Shown: positions 12,719 through 18,276 of the stretch, piece by piece
How the letters are laid out: every line of letters starts with the position of its first letter
Position numbering within the stretch: the stretch's first letter is position 1
NCBI RefSeq assembly: GCF_002811985.1
Contig: NZ_NPDU01000086.1
Coordinates: 1 to 18,276, forward strand
Source: Leptospira adleri
GTDB taxonomy: Bacteria > Spirochaetota > Leptospiria > Leptospirales > Leptospiraceae
Length of the DNA stretch: 18,276 nt
Direction of reading: 5' to 3'
Translations under genes and position numbers: made by a program
The notes under the pieces: model-generated
Told to the model about the DNA's origin: nothing
The model's database searches: none
The model's input: the letters and a program-made list of their open reading frames with translations, nothing else

Positions 12719-12848
12719 ATCTTCGCACTAATTTTAAATCCTCCAAAACGACCCAAGAAAAATTCGGGTACTTTTAAGAGTGAAAGTTCGTCGATTAAAA
12801 TAGGATTTCGCTTTAATTTTTAGTAAATATATTATTAACTATCCATAG

Positions 12849-14534
12849 ATGAGAGTTCGTATTTTTTCCATTCTTCTTAGCGTTATTTGCCTGCATTCCT
12901 GTGCGGTGAAGTCGATGGATAATTTTTGTGACGAGAAAGGATCTATTTTTTATAAAAATATGATCGTAAGTTTCTTTGTGAACGGAGGCGAAGCCTATTC
13001 TTGCGGAATCGGATTCGGCGCTCCGCGCCCTCGTCTTTTAAGCGTTGGTCCAAAGGGACTTTTGAATTCAGGTTTTATTTCCGGGGATTTCGATTCTGCC
13101 GTTTCGGGCGTCGAGGTTTCCTTAGATTCAGGAACCTTTCGTTCGGCCATAGTTTCCGGAACGCAATGGAAATTTCAACTTCCCGCTGCGGGCGTCGCTT
13201 CCACGATTCCAAGTTCCGGAGTATGGAAGGATTGGAGTTTACACACTGTTGCGATCCGATCCGTTACTTCCGGCGGACAAAGATCCATTCCTTTGGTGGT
13301 TACCTTACAGAAAGGTCTGAATAAAGATATCAATGGAGACGGATATCCGGACGCTATCATCGGCTCTCAAAACTCCTCACGCGCGAGATCGTATCTCTCG
13401 CTGGGACAGGCAAAGGGTTTGGACCCTTTATCTGTAACGACGATTAACGGTGTGAGCGGATTTGGATATTCTGTTGTTCTTGCAGACATCGACGGAGATG
13501 GTTATGCCGATGCGGTTATCTCGAATACCGCAGCAAACTTTGCGGTCTTTCTGTCCTTAGGATCCAACGGAGTTCTTTCCACGACTCCTTTAACTCCGAC
13601 AACGGTCGGGACAGGAATTCTAAATCTTTCCGCGGGAGATATCAACGGAGACGGTTTCTCGGATATTGTTGTCGGATCACCGTATGACGGTGGAAACGTC
13701 GGAAACGTCTATGTTTTTACTTCCAACGCAGTAATCGGACAAGGCGTAAGTTACGTTCAACAATTGAGTAATCCGGGGCTCGCAGGTAGCACACAGTTTT
13801 ACGGTTATTCTCTTGCTTTGGGAGATATCAATGGAGATCAGAAATCGGACGTGATGGTTGGAGCGGTCGGTTCCAGTCAGAATGGTGCATTCTTTGTCCA
13901 TCTTTCTCAGGGGAATTCTTTTGGTGCGCAATCCCAAGTATTTCCCGGAGCCGTTTCCAATACGTGGTATGCGAATTCTGCGGCAACCGCGGATATAAAT
14001 CGAGACGGTCTTGCTGATCTTGTTTTAGGCGCATATCAAGAATCCGGTTCCGCCGGTAGAACTTATCTTTACTTGTCCAATTCTGGGATTCTTACCAACA
14101 CGATCAACAGCCCCGTAAGCGGATTTACCGGCTCGCAATCGGCGACATCGGTGGCATCCGGCGATATCAATGGGGACGGATATTCCGATATTTTAAACGG
14201 CGGTTACGCTTACACGAACACCTTTGCGGCCCAAGGATGCGCTCAAACATTTTTATTCGATAATAACATTTCCGGATTTAATCCGACATATTTGAATTTT
14301 TTAACCCAGCCGGTGAATCAGGGGAACATGGGAAACGTGATTAGCATCGGAGATATCAATGGAGACGGTTTCAGTGATTTTCTGGTAGGCGCTCCCAACT
14401 CGATCGGCGGCGGAGCGTATGTGGGTAAAGTCTATCTCTATTTCTCAGAAGGAGCGGCCGGTTACATTTCCGCACCGCAGACTTTCAACGATCCGGATGC
14501 AACGGGAGCATTCGGAAGTTCCGTTGATTTGTAG
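12849..14534 (+). CDS. FG-GAP (integrin-alpha-like) beta-propeller lipoprotein
   Basis: The product is 561 residues. The type II signal peptide MRVRIFSILLSVICLHSC places the lipidated Cys at 18. A beta-sandwich-like region (about 55-150, with SGVEVSLDSG) is followed by seven FG-GAP/VCBS-type repeats. Each has a calcium-loop motif of the DxNxDG kind, beginning at residues 160, 213, 264, 326, 382, 439 and 502. Spacing of 51-63 residues fits the seven blades of an integrin alpha-type propeller. The fourth loop is altered (DINGDQ) and the fifth reads DINRDG. Such proteins usually bind ligands or matrix outside the cell; surface exposure is inferred. The ATG is fixed by an in-frame TAG at 12846-12848. 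No Shine-Dalgarno is visible, and a TATATT -10-like box at 12828-12833 would give a very short leader. The stop abuts the convergent Spx/ArsC-like gene. Confidence 0.9.
   Translation: MRVRIFSILLSVICLHSCAVKSMDNFCDEKGSIFYKNMIVSFFVNGGEAYSCGIGFGAPRPRLLSVGPKGLLNSGFISGDFDSAVSGVEVSLDSGTFRSAIVSGTQWKFQLPAAGVASTIPSSGVWKDWSLHTVAIRSVTSGGQRSIPLVVTLQKGLNKDINGDGYPDAIIGSQNSSRARSYLSLGQAKGLDPLSVTTINGVSGFGYSVVLADIDGDGYADAVISNTAANFAVFLSLGSNGVLSTTPLTPTTVGTGILNLSAGDINGDGFSDIVVGSPYDGGNVGNVYVFTSNAVIGQGVSYVQQLSNPGLAGSTQFYGYSLALGDINGDQKSDVMVGAVGSSQNGAFFVHLSQGNSFGAQSQVFPGAVSNTWYANSAATADINRDGLADLVLGAYQESGSAGRTYLYLSNSGILTNTINSPVSGFTGSQSATSVASGDINGDGYSDILNGGYAYTNTFAAQGCAQTFLFDNNISGFNPTYLNFLTQPVNQGNMGNVISIGDINGDGFSDFLVGAPNSIGGGAYVGKVYLYFSEGAAGYISAPQTFNDPDATGAFGSSVDL
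13326..14369 (+). repeat. Seven degenerate FG-GAP coding repeats
   Basis: Related codon blocks of the form gat-atc-aat-gga-gac-gg (DINGDG) start at 13326, 13485, 13638, 13824, 13992, 14163 and 14352, all in the reading frame of the propeller lipoprotein. The shared bases extend through the following S/A-D-hydrophobic-V-G codons. They are diverged protein repeats rather than recent tandem duplications, since the DNA between them does not match closely. Confidence 0.9.
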
Positions 14535-14891
14535 TTAGCGAATCTGTTTTTTCCATTCTTCTTCTTTAAAGCCGACGAATCCGAAACCGTCGCCTAAAAC
14601 AAAAGGTCGTTTTACTAAGTTCCCATTTTTCGAAAGAAGATCCAACTGGTCTTCGACGGGCATGGAAGCCAACTTATCTTTGAGTCGTAATTCTTTGTAA
14701 TCCCCGCCGGAAGTGTTGAAGAGTTTTTTAGAATCGTTCCCGACATATTTCAGCATTGTCTTGAGTTCCGTTTTTTTAGGAGGAGTTTCTCGAATCGGAA
14801 GAATTTCCAATTCTACTTTTTTGCCGGAAAGGTATTTGAGAGCGTTCCTGCAAGTATTGCAGTTTTTGTATTCGTAGACTTTAAGTTTCAT
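14535..14891 (-). CDS. Spx/ArsC-family thioredoxin-fold protein
   Basis: The product is 118 residues, the usual length of the ArsC/Spx/YffB superfamily. The N-terminal strand KVYEYKNCNTC carries a CxxC pair (C11, C14), as in Spx and YffB-type proteins. A helical insert follows, then the conserved NLVKRPFVLGDG segment with R95 and cis-Pro96, and a C-terminal GFKEEEW. This family includes glutathione-dependent arsenate reductases and the Firmicute RNA-polymerase regulator Spx. No ars genes are nearby, so arsenate reduction is not supported, and a generic redox or reductase-like role is all I infer. The ATG has a strong GGAGG ribosome site (complement of 14899-14903, 7 bp spacing). Its stop directly abuts the FG-GAP lipoprotein stop, with no room for a terminator outside coding sequence. 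Confidence 0.88.
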   Translation of the reverse strand: MKLKVYEYKNCNTCRNALKYLSGKKVELEILPIRETPPKKTELKTMLKYVGNDSKKLFNTSGGDYKELRLKDKLASMPVEDQLDLLSKNGNLVKRPFVLGDGFGFVGFKEEEWKKQIR

Positions 14892-14909
14892 GAAAAATCC
14901 TCCGTTCCG

Positions 14910-14937
14910 ATTGTTTATGCGTCTTGGGTAAGGTCAA
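14910..14937 (-). promoter_or_regulatory. Candidate promoter of the Spx/ArsC-like gene
   Basis: On the minus strand, TTGACC (complement of 14932-14937, 5 of 6 to the -35 consensus) is followed after 16 bp by AACAAT (complement of 14910-14915), a poor -10. The placement just before the strong GGAGG site is suitable, but the weak -10 keeps confidence low. Confidence 0.28.
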
Positions 14938-15023
14938 GTTTTCTGAAGATGAAGTTCTTCAAAATGGAGAATCCGGTCTTTCCGATGAAACAAAATTCTT
15001 CCCTTCCCGCAAAAATCTTTTCG

Positions 15024-15052
15024 TTGAAAAGCTACATTTTAACCGATAGGAT
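15024..15052 (+). promoter_or_regulatory. Candidate fliG promoter (sigma-70-like, overlapping a sigma-28-like -10)
   Basis: TTGAAA (15024-15029, 5 of 6) is followed after exactly 17 bp by TAGGAT (15047-15052, 4 of 6). Overlapping the -10 is ACCGATAG (15042-15049), which resembles the GCCGATAA -10 element of flagellar sigma-28 promoters. The matching sigma-28 -35 is poor. A start near 15059 gives a leader of only about 14 nt before the GTG of fliG. Confidence 0.4.
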
Positions 15053-15072
15053 TCTTACAGGTAGACTCGGAA

Positions 15073-16086
15073 GTGCTCAATAAGAAGACAAACTTAACCG
15101 GAAGACAAAAGGCCGCCATTTTTCTAATCGCGGTCGGAAGCGAAGTGTCTTCGGAGATTTTTAAGCACCTCCGAGAGGACGAGATCGAACAAATTACGTT
15201 TGAGATCGCACGTCTTGACAAGATCACACCGGAAGACAAAGAAAAAGTTTTAGTAGAATTCAACGAGCTCATGATGGCTCAAGAATTCATTTCGAACGGC
15301 GGTATCGATTTTGCCCGCGGTCTTTTGGAAAAAGCCCTCGGTAATCAGAAAGCGATCGATATCATCAATCGTCTTACTTCTTCTCTCCAAGTAAGACCTT
15401 TCGATTTTATTAGAAGAACGGATCCTCAGCACTTATTAAACTTTATCCAAAACGAACACCCTCAGACGATCGCCTTGATTCTTTCCTATTTAGATCCACA
15501 AAAGGCGTCTAATATTCTTTCCAATCTTCCGCATACGATCCAAGCGGAGGTTGCAAAACGAATCGCGACGATGGACCGGGTAAGTCCGGACGTGTTGCGA
15601 GAAGTGGAACGGGTTCTCGAACGAAAACTTTCGACTTTGGCATCGGAGGATTATACGTCCGCCGGTGGTATCGACTCCGTGGTCGAAATTTTGAACTTGG
15701 TCGACCGGGGAACGGAAAAGACGATCATCGAAGCCTTGGAAGAAGAAGATCCAGAACTCGCGGAAGAAATCAAAAAACGGATGTTCGTCTTCGAGGATAT
15801 TGTCCTTCTTGATGACCGCGCGATTCAGAAAGTCATGCGGGAAGTGGATAACTCCGACCTCGCAAAGGCCTTGAAATCCGTGGATACGGAAGTTCAGGAA
15901 AAAATCTTCAAGAACATGTCGAAACGCGCGGCCAATCTTTTACGAGAAGACATGGACTTTATGGGTCCGATCCGAATCAAAGACGTGGAAGACGCTCAGC
16001 AGAAAATCGTAAATATCATTCGTAAACTGGAAGACGCCGGTGAAATCGTCGTGGCCCGTGCGGGTGAAGACGAACTGGTCATGTGA
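15073..16086 (+). CDS. fliG: Flagellar motor switch protein FliG
   Basis: FliG is the rotor protein that receives torque from the stator and links FliF to FliM in the switch complex. The 337-residue length is standard. The N-terminal FliF-binding domain (1-100) opens LTGRQKAAIFLIAVG. The middle domain has EHPQTIAL (128-135), the EHPQR-type motif that contacts FliM. The C-terminal domain carries the MFVF hinge (237-240). By alignment with E. coli, the torque-helix charged residues are K268, R285, E292/D293 and R301. All major elements are intact, so it should be functional. The start is GTG at 15073: an in-frame TAA at 15040-15042 excludes longer ATG/GTG forms, and aggt at 15059-15062 may serve as a weak ribosome site. 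It stands outside any flagellar operon here; neighbours are a redox protein and envelope genes. Confidence 0.96.
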   Translation: MLNKKTNLTGRQKAAIFLIAVGSEVSSEIFKHLREDEIEQITFEIARLDKITPEDKEKVLVEFNELMMAQEFISNGGIDFARGLLEKALGNQKAIDIINRLTSSLQVRPFDFIRRTDPQHLLNFIQNEHPQTIALILSYLDPQKASNILSNLPHTIQAEVAKRIATMDRVSPDVLREVERVLERKLSTLASEDYTSAGGIDSVVEILNLVDRGTEKTIIEALEEEDPELAEEIKKRMFVFEDIVLLDDRAIQKVMREVDNSDLAKALKSVDTEVQEKIFKNMSKRAANLLREDMDFMGPIRIKDVEDAQQKIVNIIRKLEDAGEIVVARAGEDELVM

Positions 16087-16200
16087 TTTAATTTTCGAAG
16101 TTGGAAAAAAATTTCCTGCGAGGATTTTTGGATCTCGATATAACCTTCAGAATTGCACGTTGTTAAATTTTCAGTTATCGGACAAAGTAAAAATCCGACT

Positions 16201-16692
16201 ATGAAACTGACCTTTTTATTTTTACTCGGATTGTTATGCCTTCCTATCTATTCCTCCGATCTTCCCGATTTTCAACTCAAGGATCAGAAGGGCCGTAAAC
16301 TCGCCTCGAAAGATCTAAAAGGAAAAACTTCCGTTCTTCTCGGTTGCGGTTATACAGATATCGTTCTTTGTAGAAAGCACGGAAGAAAGATTTATTGGAG
16401 AATGCAAAATCTCGTCGATGAATCCAGAGACAACGTAGAATTCGTTGCGTTTATCGATTTAAGAAACGCGCCCAAAGCCGTTCATTCTTATATTTATGAG
16501 AATCATTCCAAAAATTACGAATCCGTTTTTTTAGACGAAACGGGAATTTTATCCTCCGGAATTAAACCGAATTTTTCCTGGTTAAGAATTTTTTCCGGGA
16601 ACAAGAAGTTGATCTATGAATCTTACTATCAAACGGTAGACGATAACACGGTGGATAAACTCTATGAAATCATTCGTAAACAAAGAAAGTGA
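16201..16692 (+). CDS. Exported thioredoxin-fold-like protein, function unknown
   Basis: The product is 163 residues from the ATG at 16201, chosen over the in-frame TTG at 16153 because it opens directly with a signal peptide (MKLTFLFLLGLLCLPIYSSD). The mature part begins LPDFQLKDQKGRKLASKDLKG, the typical start of AhpC/TSA or TlpA-type thioredoxin folds. KTSVLLGCGYTDIVLC then places cysteines at 49 and 57 at the expected active-site strand, but without a CxxC pair. Thus a TlpA-like disulfide exchange is not evident; a peroxiredoxin-like or non-enzymatic role is possible. FLDETGI (near 114-120) matches the second conserved strand of the fold. There is no convincing Shine-Dalgarno. It lies 114 bp after fliG, and its last 29 bp overlap the start of the next lipoprotein in another frame, so the two are probably co-translated. 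Confidence 0.72.
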   Translation: MKLTFLFLLGLLCLPIYSSDLPDFQLKDQKGRKLASKDLKGKTSVLLGCGYTDIVLCRKHGRKIYWRMQNLVDESRDNVEFVAFIDLRNAPKAVHSYIYENHSKNYESVFLDETGILSSGIKPNFSWLRIFSGNKKLIYESYYQTVDDNTVDKLYEIIRKQRK

Positions 16693-17905
16693 CCATCGAT
16701 TTCCTATTTGGATTTTAATCATATTCTTAACATACAATTGTGTTCAGAAAAAACCGAACCAAGCAGCGTATTGGCAGGAATATCTTTCCTTTCAGAAAAA
16801 TATTGCGAGGGAATATCCTTCGGGGGGAATCAGAAACGCACTCTACGGAAATTTAACCTCCGCGGATGAATCCTTTCTTCAGGAAAAGGAAGGAATTCTT
16901 TCCATCGATTTTTATCTACGTAAAACCGACCACGGATTTCAGTCCGTCATAACAAGCGAAAAGGTTCCGGCTAACGCACCTTACAAAATTCACGTCGACT
17001 ATGTTCCTTCTTCTTTTAAAGATCAAAAAACATATCGTATGAAAAGGAGAACGGAATCGATCCTTCCTTTTTTCAGTTATCTGGATTTTTTTTCCCACGC
17101 TGATCATTTGCAGAATTTCTTTCGTTCAGGAACGGAGCTTTCCCAGAAATTCGAAAAAATTTCAGTGGCACATCAATATCTCTGTTCGGTCTCGAATTGC
17201 GACGTCGGCCGATCGGAAAATTCTTCGTGGCTTATGTATGAACTCGACGAATCTACGGGTGCCAAGTTTCCGGAATTTTACAAAAGAATGTTCAAACTTT
17301 TAAATCAGGTTTCATATCGAATCACGGTTTTTAAGTCGGGCGATTTCTTGAGCGGAATCGAACTTTATAACGAAAGAACGAAGACATTCTTAAAGATCCC
17401 GGATACAACGACGGGTTACTGGCTTAAACCCGATACTCTGCACGTCAGAGTATCCTTATTCATTCAAGCGTACGGTTTGAAAATCGATATTAGAAGTTTA
17501 GGATATAGGTTTCGGTTTTATTCTTCTAAAAACTATGAAAAGGTAACGGGAGAATTTTCAAAACTTCCCGAACAGAAAATCAGCGGTAGATTCCTGCAAA
17601 TTTTTCCTCCGGGAATCGTGAACTGGTTTATTCCCGGCAATATGGAAGAATATTTTGATAATTTTTTCACGCTTCTTGTTCACGGTTCCGATGGAAACGG
17701 AGGAAATCGATTTGAATCGGAATCGTTCAGAGTCGGAAATAAAATGAAGGTGACGTTAAGATCGGATGCGGAAATTTTCCGGGAACGTTTTAAGTTATTT
17801 CAATCAAGCGGTGAAAAAGACGACAACCCTTCGTTTTTCGAATTCCTAGAAAAAGTTCTTATAGAAGATCTTCAAAAATTTCCAGAGACAAGCACATCCT
17901 CTTAG
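16664..17905 (+). CDS. Large putative lipoprotein of unknown function
   Basis: The product is 413 residues. The ATG at 16664 follows a GGTGGA ribosome site (16650-16655, 8 bp spacing) lying inside the preceding gene; the two genes overlap by 29 bp in different frames. After a charged start (MKSFVNKESDHRF) comes a hydrophobic segment ending LTYNC. This loose spirochaete-type lipobox (Cys26) has Asn at -1, so lipidation is likely but not certain. The mature protein is rich in aromatic residues and probably mixed alpha/beta (FRSGTELSQKFEKISVAHQY, YSSKNYEKVTGEFSKLPEQ). A C53-like internal pair appears near 172-178 (LCSVSNC). No conserved domain is recognised. It may belong to a Leptospira-restricted family. 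The downstream gap to 18050 contains a short AT-rich inverted repeat (TTAGAA/TTCTAA) but no strong terminator. Confidence 0.72.
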   Translation: MKSFVNKESDHRFPIWILIIFLTYNCVQKKPNQAAYWQEYLSFQKNIAREYPSGGIRNALYGNLTSADESFLQEKEGILSIDFYLRKTDHGFQSVITSEKVPANAPYKIHVDYVPSSFKDQKTYRMKRRTESILPFFSYLDFFSHADHLQNFFRSGTELSQKFEKISVAHQYLCSVSNCDVGRSENSSWLMYELDESTGAKFPEFYKRMFKLLNQVSYRITVFKSGDFLSGIELYNERTKTFLKIPDTTTGYWLKPDTLHVRVSLFIQAYGLKIDIRSLGYRFRFYSSKNYEKVTGEFSKLPEQKISGRFLQIFPPGIVNWFIPGNMEEYFDNFFTLLVHGSDGNGGNRFESESFRVGNKMKVTLRSDAEIFRERFKLFQSSGEKDDNPSFFEFLEKVLIEDLQKFPETSTSS

Positions 17906-17927
17906 AAGTGTATTTTATTTCTTCTTT

Positions 17928-17960
<33 letters not shown>

Positions 17961-18049
17961 CGTCTAATTTCCAGGATTTATTTTTAGTTCTGGCGCTTGG
18001 TTTCTTTAAGCGTTAAAAAATCAAATTCTATCGATGAATTGGAGGTATT

Positions 18050-18276
18050 ATGGAAGGGATTGCTCTCTTTACAAATCAAGGTTTGTATTTCATCTTCAAG
18101 TGGATACATTTCCTCGCAGGCGTTGCCTGGATCGGCCTACTTTGGTACATTAACTTCGTACAAGGATCTTTCTTTGCTGAGACCGACGCGGATACTAAGA
18201 AAAAAGCGACGCAGCAACTGGTTCCACGCGTTCTTTGGTGGTTTCGTTGGGGCGCGATGTTTACGTTCTTGAGCGG
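18050..18276 (+). CDS. Urate-oxidase-N / PuuD-like membrane protein, N-terminal part (cut by window edge)
   Basis: A new frame opens at the ATG at 18050 behind a clear Shine-Dalgarno (ggagg, 18041-18045) and stays open for 75 codons to the window end. The visible protein begins MEGIALFTNQGLYF. The first membrane helix contains IHFLAGVAWIGLLWYINFVQ, and the start of a second helix follows LVPRVLWWFRWGAMFTF. This His/Trp/Arg-rich arrangement (WIHFLAGVAWIG ... WWFRWGA) is typical of the integral membrane domain found at the N-terminus of PuuD-type urate hydroxylases, also present as stand-alone proteins. It need not mean urate metabolism: the cytochrome c domain that would decide this lies outside the window. 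Another frame over the same DNA, starting at 17997, is a shadow lacking this signature. Confidence 0.8.
   Translation, partial: MEGIALFTNQGLYFIFKWIHFLAGVAWIGLLWYINFVQGSFFAETDADTKKKATQQLVPRVLWWFRWGAMFTFLS

Noticed and set aside
14535..14891. Arsenate reductase (arsC) as a specific call
   Set aside because: The CxxC pair and lack of ars neighbours fit Spx/YffB-like members at least as well, so only the family is reported.
16103..16116. Short inverted repeat GGAAA/TTTCC after fliG
   Set aside because: The 5-bp A/T-rich stem has no following T run, so it is too weak to call a terminator.
17997..18272. Open frame of 91 codons at the right end
   Set aside because: It is a different frame from the PuuD-like gene, which has a Shine-Dalgarno and clear membrane-domain motifs. 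The 17997 frame is a shadow.

Overview
The window looks like the replication-origin side of the main chromosome of a pathogenic-clade Leptospira (spirochaete). The strongest evidence is an almost textbook lipL21, which encodes a major outer-membrane lipoprotein of pathogenic leptospires. It sits next to a gyrB-gyrA pair, and there are several spirochaete-type lipoproteins (loose lipoboxes) and an unlinked fliG. By eye the base composition is in the low-to-mid 40s percent G+C. That would suit one of the higher-GC pathogenic species better than L. interrogans, but I cannot name the species.

Layout. Positions 1-3917 (+) hold the 3' end of gyrB, complete gyrA and a tRNA-dihydrouridine synthase, closely packed and probably co-transcribed. 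A lipoprotein gene (3992-4726, +) and lipL21 (4828-5391, -) face each other across a perfect bidirectional hairpin terminator. Positions 5529-7975 (+) hold a two-gene unit: an exported von Willebrand A-like protein, then a degenerate NtrC-type AAA+/Fis-HTH protein that has lost the ATPase and sigma-54-contact residues. The 3' end of the second gene overlaps holA (7941-9029, -) by 35 bp. A probable 71-codon gene (9116-9331, +) runs tail-to-tail into maf (9322-9885, -). Positions 9946-12718 (+) form a likely operon: an exported protein, a small lipoprotein, a short-chain dehydrogenase and a YciO/YrdC-family protein. A lipoprotein with seven FG-GAP repeats (12849-14534, +) abuts, with no gap, a convergent Spx/ArsC-like gene (14535-14891, -). 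Positions 15073-17905 (+) hold fliG, a thioredoxin-fold exported protein and a large lipoprotein of unknown function. The window ends inside the start of a membrane protein of the urate-oxidase-N/PuuD type (18050 onward, +).

Functionally the region mixes core replication and RNA maintenance (gyrase, HolA, Dus, YciO-like, Maf), motility (FliG) and cell envelope. Five lipoproteins and three other predicted exported proteins lie in 18 kb. Gene density is high, and no gene-free stretch exceeds about 200 bp. I saw no rRNA, tRNA, CRISPR array, insertion sequence or phage gene. The most unusual item is the pseudo-enzyme version of a sigma-54 activator paired with the VWA-like exported protein.
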